A stretch of 64,000 nt of DNA from Terribacillus sp. FSL K6-0262. GTDB taxonomy: Bacteria; Bacillota; Bacilli; Bacillales; Amphibacillaceae. The notes under the pieces are model-generated. The model saw only the letters and a program-made list of their open reading frames with translations. It was not told where the DNA came from and searched no databases. The stretch spans positions 2,953,001 to 3,017,000 of the forward strand of contig NZ_CP150277.1 in the NCBI RefSeq assembly GCF_037977385.1, written 5' to 3'. This document shows positions 24,593 to 33,961 of the stretch, piece by piece (positions within the stretch are counted from its first letter, which is position 1; each line of letters starts with the position of its first letter). Made by a program: the position numbers and the translations under genes.

Positions 24593-25825
24593 ATGTTTGC
24601 AAACATGACACAAGCAGAAGCTTTTTTGGCAAGCCGCAGACATCTTGGCATCAAACCGGGACTGCATCGGGTGCAGCAGCTGCTGCAGGCATCAGGCAAT
24701 CCCGAACGTCGGATGAAAAGCATACATATTGCCGGGACGAATGGAAAAGGATCGACATCCGCCTATCTTGCCCAGGCATTGACATATAACGGCTGGAAAA
24801 CAGGGAGTTTCATTTCCCCGACTCCCGGAGGATTCCTGGAAAGCATCCAAGTGGATGGAAAATGGATGACAGAAGAGGAATTCATCGCTGCAGCAAATCG
24901 CCTTTTACCTGTGATAGCAGAGATGGACAAAGCAAAGGATCATCCGAGTGAGTTTGAAATTCACGTGTGTATCGCGTTTGGCCATCTTGCCGAGCACACA
25001 GATATTTCTGTGATCGAAGCCGGCATGGGAGGACGGGGGGATGCCACGAATGTCTTGCAGCCCATTCTTAGTATCATTACCAATATCGGACTTGACCATC
25101 AGCGCTTTTTGGGAGATACGATTACAGCCATTGCCGAGGAAAAGGCAGGCATCATCAAACCAGGAGCCCCAGTCATAAGCGCAGTAACCCAGGTGGAAGC
25201 AAGAGCAGTATTGGAGCGGCAAGCAGAAACCGCAGCTGTACCCATTACCTGGGTCGAGGAACAGGATGCTGATCAGTTGGAAATCAATCCGAAAATGATA
25301 GGATCTCATCAAAAGATAAATGCAGCGGTTGCAGTACAAGCCTGCCATGTACTTCAGGAACTGGGGATGAAGCTTGAAAACGGTAAAGTGAAGAAAGCAA
25401 TCAGCCAAGCGCAGCTTCCGGGGCGGTTCGAGGTAATGGATGAGGACCCAAAAATCATCCTGGATGGGGCTCATAATGCAGAAGGGATGGCTGCATTCAT
25501 CCAAACGGTTGAAGAAAACTACCCGGATGCCAACATTCAGGTTTTATTCAGCGCTTTTCGGGACAAGCCTTTTGAACAGATGATTCAACAGTTGAAAGAG
25601 ATAACCATGAATATCTCCCTGACAACTTTTGAACATACGAGAGCCGTGGATATGGAGACTTTGATGAGGTCATTTCCGACAGTGCATACCATTCCTGATT
25701 GGAAGGAGTGGATGGACCAGGTATATCGGCATGGCCGATCCGATACGGTTTATTTTGTTACCGGCTCCTTGCATTTCATCTACCAAGTCAGAGAGTATAT
25801 TGTGAAAAATAGAAAAACATGGTAG
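24593..25825 (+). CDS. folC: folylpolyglutamate synthase/dihydrofolate synthase
   Basis: 410 residues, slightly shorter than B. subtilis FolC (430). It adds glutamate to dihydropteroate and folates using ATP. Visible motifs: the P-loop IAGTNGKGSTSAYLAQA (about 43-59), EAGMGGRGDATNV, TNIGLDHQRFLGDT with the metal-binding His, and DGAHNAEGMAAF in the C-terminal domain. GGAAGGAG precedes the ATG. In B. subtilis it follows valS directly; here the accessory block separates them. Confidence 0.96.
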   Translation: MFANMTQAEAFLASRRHLGIKPGLHRVQQLLQASGNPERRMKSIHIAGTNGKGSTSAYLAQALTYNGWKTGSFISPTPGGFLESIQVDGKWMTEEEFIAAANRLLPVIAEMDKAKDHPSEFEIHVCIAFGHLAEHTDISVIEAGMGGRGDATNVLQPILSIITNIGLDHQRFLGDTITAIAEEKAGIIKPGAPVISAVTQVEARAVLERQAETAAVPITWVEEQDADQLEINPKMIGSHQKINAAVAVQACHVLQELGMKLENGKVKKAISQAQLPGRFEVMDEDPKIILDGAHNAEGMAAFIQTVEENYPDANIQVLFSAFRDKPFEQMIQQLKEITMNISLTTFEHTRAVDMETLMRSFPTVHTIPDWKEWMDQVYRHGRSDTVYFVTGSLHFIYQVREYIVKNRKTW

Positions 25826-25878
25826 TTTAAATTATCTGAATCTTTTATGTGTACGGCAGATAGGAAGGAAGAAGCTAG

Positions 25879-27618
25879 ATGGTGAACAGCAGCAAGAAAC
25901 GATGGATATGGGCGGCTTGGGCCATCATTTGGCCTGCTTCCTTATACTTCCTCTATCAACGGGCGAATTTCGATGAGCTGAAATGGCTTGATCTAAGTGC
26001 TTTTACCGCCCTGGCAATCATTGTGGCGCTGTTTCCGATCATGGTCAACCAGATTCCCGTCTTTTTCTTGAATGGTATCGCGCTTGTCATCTATCTGAAC
26101 TTTGGTTTGTTTGTGGAGCTGATCATCACGACATGCAGTGTGACCATTGTTTTGCTGCAAGTACGCATGACTCGGAAAGACTTGTTCCGCATCCCATTGA
26201 ATTATTTGATGTTCCTCCTGATGAGCGTCTCGGCAGCAGGAGTATACAGACTGTTTGATCTGCCGGGAAGCGCTGCTCATGCCTTGGAGACGCCGATGCA
26301 TATCGTTGGCGTCCTTCCATACTCATTGACACTCTTTATGATGAATCACCTTTTGATCACGCTGACCAGAAGATATATTTACGATAAGAGGGACAAGATA
26401 TTCGAGCGAAGCTTTTTCTGGGAATTCATGACGACCTTTTACATACTGCCAGCTGCACTCCTCCTGCATTTGCTTTACCATCAGATTGGCTGGATTGCGG
26501 TTATTTTCATCGGCTTTTCGATAGCAAGTACGTCTTATATCTTACGGCTTTATTATGGAAGCCGCAGCATGAATGAACATTTGCGCCTTGTCAGTGAAAT
26601 AGGGCATGAGCTGACGGGTCAGCTGAATGTGAAGGAAACGTTGGATCTTTTCATGAAACGGATCGTAGCACTTGTGCCGGTAGACCAAGCCTACTTGTAT
26701 GACGTAACGGATAGCCGGAAGCTTAAGCTGATCCGGCTTTATGATCCGAAAAAGCGTTCCTTTTACCAGCAAGGAGATAGCAAGGAAATAGGAGAGGGTA
26801 TTGCCGGTTCAGTCTGTATGAAAGGAAATGGCGTCCGTTATGGAAAACGGAAGCAGTGGATAGATAAATGGAATAGAACAGCACCCCCTCACAGTGAAAG
26901 CCTGATGTGCCTGCCGATTGAAAGGGACAATCAGATCATCGGCATCCTGGTCCTGCTTTCCGAGCAGCGCAATATCTATGAAAAATACCAATTCATGCTT
27001 GTCGATTTACTGGCAAACTTCATGGCTGCAAGCTTGCTGAATGCTTATCATTATGAACAGACCAAGGATAGCAGCGAACGATGTCCATTAACAGGCTTAT
27101 ATAATTACGGGTACTTTGACAATGCACTCAAAGGGCTTTTCCTGGGGAGCGGGCGGGCAAATCCGATATCCTTGATCATGATGGATTTGGATCATTTCAA
27201 GCAGATCAACGATACCTATGGACATGAAGCAGGGAATGATATCCTGCGGGGAGTGGCGGACAGATTACGCAAGATTGCGGGGGAGGAAGCGATACTGGCG
27301 CGGTATGGAGGAGAGGAATTTGCCGTCATCTTGCCTGATTGCGGTAGCTCCCAAGCAGCAGCAATCGCTGAGACCATACGTGAAAGTATCACGGCTCAGC
27401 CATTCGAAACGAAGCATACATTGGACAGTGGGCAGCAAGTGGCACTGAATGTGACAGTAAGCATTGGTGTCGCATCTTATCCGGAAAACAGTGAAGATGC
27501 CCTGGAACTTGTACGGCATGCCGACCGGGCCATGTATGTCGGTGCCAAACAGAAAGGCCGGAACCGTGTGAGTATTTACAATAAATTGAAACAGGCACCA
27601 GAAGACATTCCTTCGTAA
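25879..27618 (+). CDS. membrane diguanylate cyclase: transmembrane sensor, GAF and GGEEF domains
   Basis: 579 residues. About seven membrane segments fill residues 10-220, a GAF domain lies at about 225-390 (GHELTGQLNVKETLDLF), and a GGDEF domain at about 405-570 contains MMDLDHFKQINDTYGHEAGND and RYGGEEF at about 475-480. The active motif GGEEF is intact, so it should make cyclic di-GMP from two GTP. The inhibitory RxxD site expected five residues before GGEEF is absent (GEEA). It is an insertion between folC and comC relative to B. subtilis. The terminator overlaps its stop. Confidence 0.92.
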   Translation: MVNSSKKRWIWAAWAIIWPASLYFLYQRANFDELKWLDLSAFTALAIIVALFPIMVNQIPVFFLNGIALVIYLNFGLFVELIITTCSVTIVLLQVRMTRKDLFRIPLNYLMFLLMSVSAAGVYRLFDLPGSAAHALETPMHIVGVLPYSLTLFMMNHLLITLTRRYIYDKRDKIFERSFFWEFMTTFYILPAALLLHLLYHQIGWIAVIFIGFSIASTSYILRLYYGSRSMNEHLRLVSEIGHELTGQLNVKETLDLFMKRIVALVPVDQAYLYDVTDSRKLKLIRLYDPKKRSFYQQGDSKEIGEGIAGSVCMKGNGVRYGKRKQWIDKWNRTAPPHSESLMCLPIERDNQIIGILVLLSEQRNIYEKYQFMLVDLLANFMAASLLNAYHYEQTKDSSERCPLTGLYNYGYFDNALKGLFLGSGRANPISLIMMDLDHFKQINDTYGHEAGNDILRGVADRLRKIAGEEAILARYGGEEFAVILPDCGSSQAAAIAETIRESITAQPFETKHTLDSGQQVALNVTVSIGVASYPENSEDALELVRHADRAMYVGAKQKGRNRVSIYNKLKQAPEDIPS

Positions 27619-27632
27619 AAGGAATGTTTTTT
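27605..27632 (+). terminator. terminator of the diguanylate cyclase gene
   Basis: ACATTCCTT / AAGGAATGT followed by T6; the stop codon is in the loop. Confidence 0.85.
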
Positions 27633-27645
27633 AATAAATAATTGC

Positions 27646-27692
27646 TTGACGTAACAAAGTGATTAATATATAGTTACTTACATAAAGTAACT
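27646..27692 (+). promoter_or_regulatory. yceI-like promoter with overlapping operator
   Basis: TTGACG (27646-27651), 17-base spacer, TATAGT (27669-27674). A perfect inverted repeat AGTTACTT-ACATA-AAGTAACT (27672-27692) overlaps the -10 box and start site. The repeat resembles sites of HxlR/MarR-type redox regulators. A repressor should block this promoter. Confidence 0.62.
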
Positions 27693-27724
27693 TAATGATT
27701 AAACACCACTGAGGAGGAACAAAC

Positions 27725-28252
27725 ATGGCAGTTTTTAAATTGGATAAAGCACACAGCGGTATCTCATTCACAGTCAAACATATGATGGTTTCCAAAGCGA
27801 AGGGGAAATTCGAAGACTTCGATGTACAATTCAGCGGGGATTTGAATGATTTGGAAAATGCATCCGTGACAGTAACCATTCAATCCGCTACTGTCAACAC
27901 TGGCAACGCAGATCGCGACGGTCACTTGCAATCCGGAGATTTCTTCGATGCAGCGAACCATCCTGCCATGACATTCAAAAGCAAATCCGTAAAAAAAGTA
28001 TCCGATGATGAATTGGAAATCACTGGAGACTTCACGATCAAGGATGTAACTAAAGAAGAAACATTCAAAGTGGAATACAATGGCACATCCAAAAACCCAA
28101 TGGATGGCAGCACAATTGCCGGCTTCGAAGTCGAAGGAAAAATCAACCGCGAAGCATACGGCCTGACTTACAATGCAGCCCTTGAAACAGGCGGTGTATT
28201 GATCGGGAAAGATGTCAAATTCACGGCTGACTTTGAGTTTGTGGTAGAGTAA
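27725..28252 (+). CDS. YceI-family protein
   Basis: 175 residues without signal peptide, hence cytoplasmic. It starts with the family pattern WxLDKAHSxISFTVKHMM and continues with VTIQSATVNTGNADRDGHLQ, DFFDAANHPAMTFKS and a typical end (GVLIGKDVKFTADFEF). YceI proteins are lipocalin-like beta-barrels that bind isoprenoid or other lipophilic molecules. The ribosome site is GAGGAGG. The promoter carries a palindromic operator, suggesting induction by stress or a hydrophobic or electrophilic compound (inference). Confidence 0.93.
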   Translation: MAVFKLDKAHSGISFTVKHMMVSKAKGKFEDFDVQFSGDLNDLENASVTVTIQSATVNTGNADRDGHLQSGDFFDAANHPAMTFKSKSVKKVSDDELEITGDFTIKDVTKEETFKVEYNGTSKNPMDGSTIAGFEVEGKINREAYGLTYNAALETGGVLIGKDVKFTADFEFVVE

Positions 28253-28268
28253 GAAAGGAATATAGGAA

Positions 28269-28300
28269 GGGCCTGCCCTGGCTGTGGCAGGTCCTTTTTT
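28269..28300 (+). terminator. terminator of the yceI-like gene
   Basis: GGGCCTGCC / GGCAGGTCC with an 8-base loop and T6. Confidence 0.88.
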
Positions 28301-28482
28301 GTATCTTCATCGTTATTGGAGGATCAAATAGGAGGTGGGTGGAAATTAACTTGCAAAATTTTGGTGTGTGGGGGAGAATAAAAGCATTCCGGTTGAAGGA
28401 TCTCCGCTTCCGGATATCGAAATCTCGCAGAAATATTTCCTTGTGATAGATTTCTATATTTCCTTAAGTAAGGAGCTAATGT

Positions 28483-29238
28483 ATGTCGATTTACCTGCTG
28501 CTTTATTTCCTCATACTAGGCAATGTTCTTGGATCGTTTTGCAATGTCATCGGAATGCGTGTCCCGGAAAAGAAAATGTTCCACTCGGAGCGTTCCTGCT
28601 GTCCGAACTGCAAGCATCGAATCAAGGCGTATGACCTGATTCCGGTTGTCTCCTACATGGTGCTGGGTGGGAAATGCCGTCATTGTCAGCAGAAGATTTC
28701 CTTGCTTTATCCATTCACAGAGCTTGTGACCGGGCTGTTATTCGGATACAGCTATTTGGTGATTGGACTGCAGTGGGAGTTGATCACAGCTTTTGTACTG
28801 ATTTCAATGGCAGCAATCCTGTTCGTGACGGATATGCGTTTCATGCTCCTCCCCAATAAGATTTTGATGTTTTTCCTTCCCCTTTTCCTCATCTTCCGCA
28901 TCATCACTCCATTAGAGCCATGGTGGGATCTGATCGTTGGATCCGTTTTGGCGTTTGTCCTGCTTTTTTTCGTCATTCTATTCAGCCGGGGCGGTATGGG
29001 AGGCGGGGATTTGAAGTTGTTTGTCCTGCTCGGTATGGTACTTGGCTGGAAGGGAGTATTGCTTACGTTCTTCCTCTCTACCATAATCGGAGCCGCTATC
29101 AGTCTGCTCTTGCTATCGGCGAAGATTCTGAAGCGGAAACAAGCAATCCCGTTTGGTCCGTACATTTTGTTGGGCGCTCTCATCACCTATTTCCACGGTG
29201 ATGCAATGCTTGGCTGGTATACCGATTCATTCTTTTGA
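28483..29238 (+). CDS. comC: prepilin peptidase ComC (type IV pilin leader peptidase)
   Basis: 251 residues with about eight membrane segments. The N-terminal cytoplasmic loop has the paired cysteines CCPNC...CRHC (about 38-67). The two catalytic aspartates are in FVTDMRFMLLPN and GMGGGDLKLF, marking the GXGD aspartic proteases. It cleaves and methylates competence pseudopilin precursors. AAGGAG at a spacing of 7 sets the start. It sits between folC and spoIIB as in B. subtilis. I did not find a convincing ComK box upstream. Confidence 0.94.
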   Translation: MSIYLLLYFLILGNVLGSFCNVIGMRVPEKKMFHSERSCCPNCKHRIKAYDLIPVVSYMVLGGKCRHCQQKISLLYPFTELVTGLLFGYSYLVIGLQWELITAFVLISMAAILFVTDMRFMLLPNKILMFFLPLFLIFRIITPLEPWWDLIVGSVLAFVLLFFVILFSRGGMGGGDLKLFVLLGMVLGWKGVLLTFFLSTIIGAAISLLLLSAKILKRKQAIPFGPYILLGALITYFHGDAMLGWYTDSFF

Positions 29239-29384
29239 ATGAGCCTGTCCAATAAGGAGGGTATATCACATAATCCTGCGATTACAAGGTGATGGCAAGA
29301 TCCTGACAAAAGCCATGGAAAATAGCTATATTGCAACGATATCTTTACGGGTATTTTATAATCCTGCTTCTTAATTCGTAGAAA

Positions 29385-29425
29385 AGCGTGTTTGATGGGT
29401 CCTTCCTGTCGAACACTCTTTTTTT
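29385..29425 (+). terminator. terminator downstream of comC
   Basis: AGCGTGTTTGA / TCGAACACTCT stem with one mismatch, followed by T8. The 264-base gap before spoIIB holds no other feature. Confidence 0.6.
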
Positions 29426-29502
29426 GTCTCGACACCATTTCTCTTACTTCTATTTCCGGCTGTGCTAGAGTTAGGCCTATCAATGATAAAAGAGGTGCCA
29501 GG

Positions 29503-30327
29503 ATGGAAGAGAAAAAGCGACTTTCTGTCAAGATCGGCGGCAAGAAGCAGAAGAAGCAACACCAGCAGTCAAAAGAAGAGATGATTGGTGAGGGAAGCTA
29601 CACACTTTATGACGAAGAAGCGGCTGCCACTGTCGAGAAGGATGTACCGGTACTGGATCAGCTGAATGAAAAGAAAAACGGGAAGAATGGAGTGACATTA
29701 TCTCCTTTAGCCAAAAAGCTGGCAGCGGCTGCCCTTGGAGCAGCCTTGATCGGCATCGTACTGGGATTCTTGCTGCTCCGTTATACAGCTGGTATGGAAT
29801 CGGGTACAAGTAGTGTGGCTGCTCCGGTGGCAACGAAGGAGGCTGCAGCCAATGCTGGGGCGTTTAATGATCTCACTGCTTATGTGGTGCAAGGCGGCGT
29901 TTATAATCAGGAGGATGTAGGCCAGGATGTGGTACAGAAATACACGGATGCCGGAATTCCAGCTGTACTGTGGGAAAAGAATGGTCAATTCTTCCTTTTG
30001 ACGGGGATGGCTGGATCAAAAGAGGAGGCGGAAACACTTGGCACCCAGCTGCAGGCCCAAGGCTATGAAAGCTATGTAAAGCAATGGGATCCAGGTGTTG
30101 AGACAGGCAGCAGTGCTTGGCTGGACGAGCTTGCTGTACTGATTGCAGCGGGTGATAATCAGGATCCGGCTCTTTGGAAAGCTTGGCAGGAGAAAATCCC
30201 GGCAGAAGCAGCCAATGTCAAAACAGCATCGGATGAAGCTGTAGCCGCGATGGAGCAAGGTGCTTTCACCACCAGCATGCTGCTGCCCGTTTGGCATGAA
30301 GCCAGTCTTACTGCCGAGGGGCAATGA
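29503..30327 (+). CDS. spoIIB: stage II sporulation protein B (SPOR domain)
   Basis: 274 residues. A lysine-rich cytoplasmic N-terminus (residues 1-70) is followed by one membrane helix (about 72-95, LGAALIGIVLGFLLL) and an extracytoplasmic part with a SPOR-like repeat (about 120-200; AYVVQGGVYNQEDVGQDVV, GQFFLLTGMAGSKEEAETL). SpoIIB helps localise septal peptidoglycan thinning during engulfment. AGAGGTG before the ATG sets the start. Position between comC and radC supports the name; the sequence is weakly conserved in general. Confidence 0.85.
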   Translation: MEEKKRLSVKIGGKKQKKQHQQSKEEMIGEGSYTLYDEEAAATVEKDVPVLDQLNEKKNGKNGVTLSPLAKKLAAAALGAALIGIVLGFLLLRYTAGMESGTSSVAAPVATKEAAANAGAFNDLTAYVVQGGVYNQEDVGQDVVQKYTDAGIPAVLWEKNGQFFLLTGMAGSKEEAETLGTQLQAQGYESYVKQWDPGVETGSSAWLDELAVLIAAGDNQDPALWKAWQEKIPAEAANVKTASDEAVAAMEQGAFTTSMLLPVWHEASLTAEGQ

Positions 30328-30430
30328 AAACTGACTAGCTTATCATTGTTTGGGAATTTGCATTATTCGACCTGATTTTTCCGTAATGTGAAGGGGAGTA
30401 TCCATAAAATCATTATTTGCCAATTTGAAT

Positions 30431-30507
30431 GGCAAGCCGTCTTCCGTTAAGCTTCTCATAACCTGTCGCCACACAGGAATCCGAGTCAGAAGGAAGGCGG
30501 TTTTTTA
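30431..30507 (+). promoter_or_regulatory. structured leader before radC
   Basis: AAGCCGTCTTCC pairs (with two wobbles) with GGAAGGCGGTTT across a 48-base loop containing CTGT/ACAG. T6 follows directly and the radC ribosome site lies in the right arm. It could be a terminator, an attenuator or a translation-blocking hairpin. I do not recognise a riboswitch class. Confidence 0.4.
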
Positions 30508-31194
30508 TTGCAAACAGGAATGACGATAAAATCGGTGCCGAAGGAAGATCGACCTCGGGAAAGACTGCTGGAGCTTGGGGCTGCCCATTTGTCCAATGCG
30601 GAGTTATTTGCGATCCTGCTAGGGAGCGGGACAAGGGATGAGTCTGTCACGTTGCTTGCTCAGCGGCTTTTGATGCATTTTGAAGGTCTGCAGCTTCTGC
30701 GGGATGCGACAATCGAAGAGCTGACTGCCATTAAAGGAATAGGTACGGCCAAGGGAGTGCTGATTTTGGCTGCCATCGAACTCGGGCAGCGCCTGCATCG
30801 ATACAAACCGGCAGAACGATATACTGTTCGAAGCCCCAAGGATGGAGCGGATTATGTAATGGAAGAAATGCGTAATCTGCGTCAGGAGCATTTTGTCGTA
30901 CTATTCCTCAATACGAAGAATCATATCATCCACCGTCAGACAATCTTCATTGGCAGCCTCAACGCTTCCATCGTCCACCCCCGGGAGATATTCCGTGAAG
31001 CGGTCCGTCGCTCTGCTGCATCCATCATTTGTGCGCATAACCATCCGTCCGGTGATCCTTCTCCATCACAGGAAGATATCCTTGTCACCAAGCGCTTGCA
31101 GGAATGCGGCAAGATGATTGGCATCGAGCTTTTGGATCACCTTGTCATCGGTGACCGTAAGTTTATTTCCCTAAAGGAAAAAGGATACTTGTAA
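30508..31194 (+). CDS. radC: RadC-family JAB1/MPN protein
   Basis: 228 residues. The N-terminal UPF0758 helix-hairpin-helix (DRPRERLLELGAAHLSNAEL, IKGIGTAKGVLILAAIELG) precedes a JAB/MPN domain with the metal motif CAHNHPSGDPSPSQED (about 174-189). It was formerly linked to DNA repair; its biochemical role is unclear. The TTG start at 30508 has AAGGCGG at a spacing of 7; an ATG four codons later lacks a good site. In B. subtilis maf lies between spoIIB and radC; it is not here. Confidence 0.95.
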   Translation: MQTGMTIKSVPKEDRPRERLLELGAAHLSNAELFAILLGSGTRDESVTLLAQRLLMHFEGLQLLRDATIEELTAIKGIGTAKGVLILAAIELGQRLHRYKPAERYTVRSPKDGADYVMEEMRNLRQEHFVVLFLNTKNHIIHRQTIFIGSLNASIVHPREIFREAVRRSAASIICAHNHPSGDPSPSQEDILVTKRLQECGKMIGIELLDHLVIGDRKFISLKEKGYL

Positions 31195-31246
31195 TCACTA
31201 TCTATTTTTTTAGTTTTCTCGTATAATTGATACTAGCTTTGTAGAT

Positions 31247-31283
31247 AAGCGCCTAGCATGGTACAACTTACTAGCTGGCGCTT
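31247..31283 (+). terminator. weak terminator-like hairpin after radC
   Basis: AAGCGCC / GGCGCTT with an internal TAG/CTA pairing and a T-rich tail (CTTCTTCT). It lies in the radC-mreB gap. Confidence 0.4.
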
Positions 31284-31437
31284 CTTCTGATGGTATGCTT
31301 TAATACCTTACTACTATGTCTGGTGGATAGGTTTCTGCTATGATAAAGTACAACATAATGAGACAATATATGAAAAGTATGCATTGCTGACAAGCAGCTT
31401 TGCTGAGACGAACGGACTCGGAAAAGGAGAATTAATT

Positions 31438-32478
31438 GTGGCGAAATTCAGTTTTTCACAAGACCTAGGTATCGACCTGGGTACAGCAAATACATTGGTT
31501 TTTGTAAAAGGAAAAGGCGTAGTCGTCCGTGAGCCTTCTGTCGTGGCGACAAATGTGGAAACTGGTCAGGTGGAAGCAGTAGGCGGCGACGCAAGAAATA
31601 TGATCGGCAGGACACCGGGGAATATCCGTGTCATCCGTCCGATGAAGGATGGTGTCATCGCGGATTATGATACAACGGCAACGATGATGAAATATTATAT
31701 CAAGCAGGCGCAGCGCAATCGTTCTTCGTTTGCGAAAAAGCCGAACGTCATGGTATGTGTGCCATCCGGCATCACGATGGTAGAGGAGCGTGCTGTCATC
31801 GATGCGACGAAACAGGCAGGGGCCAAGGATGCTTTCCCTATCGCCGAGCCTTTCGCGGCAGCTATCGGTGCCGGTCTGCCGGTATGGGAGCCGACAGGGA
31901 GTATGATCGTTGATATCGGCGGCGGTACGACAGAGGTTGCCATCATCAGTTTGGGCGGTATCGTAACGAGCCAGTCCATCCGGACAGCAGGGGATGATAT
32001 GGATGAAGCGATCAGCCAATACATCCGTAAAACATACAATCTGATGATCGGGGAACGCTCCGCTGAACAATTGAAGATGGATCTGGGTCATGCTGGCATA
32101 CCGGAAACGGACGAAGATACGGAAATTCGCGGCCGCGATCTGCTGACTGGACTGCCGAAGACCATCAGTGTGAGTGCGAAGGAGATTTCCGGGGCATTGC
32201 AGGATACAGTAAGTGCAATCGTGGATGCCGTGAAGCTCACATTGGAAAAAACACCGCCTGAGCTGGCCGCGGACATCATGGATCGCGGTATCGTCCTTTC
32301 TGGTGGAGGTGCACTGCTTCGCAATTTGGACAGCGTCATCAGTGAAGAAACGAAAATGCCGGTTTTCGTAGCGGAAAACCCGCTTGATAGTGTTGCCATC
32401 GGTACTGGTAAGTCACTGGAATTCATCGAGCATTTCCGTTCCCATCCACATGTATTTTCCAAAGCTACTAAAAATTGA
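31438..32478 (+). CDS. mreB: rod-shape determining actin homologue MreB
   Basis: 346 residues with the actin fold. Phosphate 1 loop [19 protein letters not shown], phosphate 2 [15 protein letters not shown] and adenosine motif [15 protein letters not shown] are visible. It polymerises beneath the membrane and directs lateral wall synthesis with MreC and MreD, encoded next. AAGGAGA at a spacing of 7 supports the GTG at 31438; the frame extends 18 codons upstream without a site. Confidence 0.97.
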   Translation: MAKFSFSQDLGIDLGTANTLVFVKGKGVVVREPSVVATNVETGQVEAVGGDARNMIGRTPGNIRVIRPMKDGVIADYDTTATMMKYYIKQAQRNRSSFAKKPNVMVCVPSGITMVEERAVIDATKQAGAKDAFPIAEPFAAAIGAGLPVWEPTGSMIVDIGGGTTEVAIISLGGIVTSQSIRTAGDDMDEAISQYIRKTYNLMIGERSAEQLKMDLGHAGIPETDEDTEIRGRDLLTGLPKTISVSAKEISGALQDTVSAIVDAVKLTLEKTPPELAADIMDRGIVLSGGGALLRNLDSVISEETKMPVFVAENPLDSVAIGTGKSLEFIEHFRSHPHVFSKATKN

Positions 32479-32490
32479 GTTGGGTGAGTT

Positions 32491-33387
32491 ATGAATTTCT
32501 TTAAGAAAAAACGGATGTTCCTGTTCCTGATTGCGATCATCATCCTGGTCGGATTGATCGGCTTTTCAACCAGGGATCGGAGCAGCCAGACATTACCAGA
32601 ACAATTGATCAGCGATACCGTAGGGTTCGTGCAGAATATCTTCTCCAAGCCTGCACAGTTCACCTCTACGGTAATGACGAATATCAAAGACTTGAAGAAT
32701 ACTTACGAAGAAAATCAGGTGCTGAAATCGAAAGTGGACGATTATAAAGGCCTGCTCTTCCGTTATCAGGAATTGGAGAAGCAGTATGATGAATTGGAGA
32801 AATCCAATGAAGCCTTTAATCAATACACATCGATGGACTATGATCCGATTCCTGCCGATGTCATCGTGCGCAGTCCAGAAGGATGGTTCGATCAGCTCAC
32901 GATCGATAAGGGTTCCGACGATGGTATCGAAGCGAATATGGCTGTCATGACAGCCAGCGGCATGGTCGGCAAGATTGAAGATGTCAGCCGCAGCACTGCT
33001 TCCGTACAATTATTGAGCGGATTCAATGAAACAAACCGGATTTCTGCCCAGATCTCCGGAGGGGAAAACAAAGACGGAGAAAAGCAAGATACGATTTTCG
33101 GTTTGATCGAAGGCTACGATGAAAAGGACGGCATGCTCCTGTTCACGGGCGTGAAGCCGGAATTGGAGATCAAAGAAGGCTCGCTTGTGACATCATCCGG
33201 ACTTGGCGGTGTATTCCCTAAAGGCCTTCCGATCGGGGAAGTGGATTCCGTAGAGCTTGACCAATATGGCTTGTCGCAGACAGTCCACGTAAAACCGACA
33301 GCTGATCTGTATGATATCGATAAAGTCATCGTCGTCGATGCGGCGTCCGAGAAAGCCTCTTCCGGCAATGGAGATGAGGGGCTGTAA
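32491..33387 (+). CDS. mreC: rod-shape determining protein MreC
   Basis: 298 residues. A short cytoplasmic start, one membrane helix (about 8-25, RMFLFLIAIIILVGLIGF), a coiled coil (about 65-112, LKSKVDDYKGLLFRYQELE) and a beta-rich extracytoplasmic domain with KGSDDGIEANMAVMTASGMVGK and SGLGGVFPKGLPIGEV. It scaffolds elongation wall enzymes outside the membrane. It is 12 bases after mreB and overlaps mreD by one base. Confidence 0.96.
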   Translation: MNFFKKKRMFLFLIAIIILVGLIGFSTRDRSSQTLPEQLISDTVGFVQNIFSKPAQFTSTVMTNIKDLKNTYEENQVLKSKVDDYKGLLFRYQELEKQYDELEKSNEAFNQYTSMDYDPIPADVIVRSPEGWFDQLTIDKGSDDGIEANMAVMTASGMVGKIEDVSRSTASVQLLSGFNETNRISAQISGGENKDGEKQDTIFGLIEGYDEKDGMLLFTGVKPELEIKEGSLVTSSGLGGVFPKGLPIGEVDSVELDQYGLSQTVHVKPTADLYDIDKVIVVDAASEKASSGNGDEGL

Positions 33388-33926
33388 TGAAAAAATTGTA
33401 TCTGCCGCTCATCATGCTCCTGATCGTGTCGCTTGAGGGTGTGGCCACTGCTCTGCTGCCCAAGCAGTTCATTGGCGGTGACACATGGCTGATTCCGCAT
33501 TGGAGTCTTTTATTCCTTGTGCTGATCGCGATGCTTTATGATTTGGATAACACGTATTACAGCTTGTTATATGCGATCATCTTCGGTTTGCTGAAGGATA
33601 TCGTATATACGGATATGCTGGGTGTTTATATGTTCACTTATGGCTTCAGCATCTACTTGATACTGGAACTTCGCAGAGTGCTGCATGGCAATATCTTTGT
33701 GGCTGCACTGCTGGGGGTGCTATCGATCGTTTTTGCCGATGCCATCGGCTATCTTATCTATCATCTTATCGGCATCACACCGATCGGATTCGGTGCTTAT
33801 TTAGTGCAGCGTCTTTTGCCGACGCTTGGTGCCAACCTTATCATGCTTGTAATCTTGTATCTGATTTTCCAAAAACCTCTGCAGAAATGGTCCGATTCGC
33901 AGCTCAGAAGAACGACTAGCTTATAG
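33387..33926 (+). CDS. mreD: rod-shape determining protein MreD
   Basis: 179 residues with about five membrane segments. It has the family features LLFLVLIAMLYDLDNTYY and IIFGLLKDIVYTDMLGVYMFTYG. It is a membrane partner of MreC in cell elongation. ATG overlaps the mreC stop (TAATG), indicating translational coupling. Confidence 0.94.
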   Translation: MKKLYLPLIMLLIVSLEGVATALLPKQFIGGDTWLIPHWSLLFLVLIAMLYDLDNTYYSLLYAIIFGLLKDIVYTDMLGVYMFTYGFSIYLILELRRVLHGNIFVAALLGVLSIVFADAIGYLIYHLIGITPIGFGAYLVQRLLPTLGANLIMLVILYLIFQKPLQKWSDSQLRRTTSL

Positions 33927-33961
33927 AGAAGAAAATCAGACGACGAACGGAGGTGACCATC

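Noticed and set aside
28305..28482. Possible ComK boxes upstream of comC
   Set aside because: Only AAAATTTT at one place; the paired AAAA-N5-TTTT boxes were not found.
28368..28634. 88-codon frame overlapping the comC start
   Set aside because: Its frame overlaps comC, lacks a ribosome site and has no protein features.
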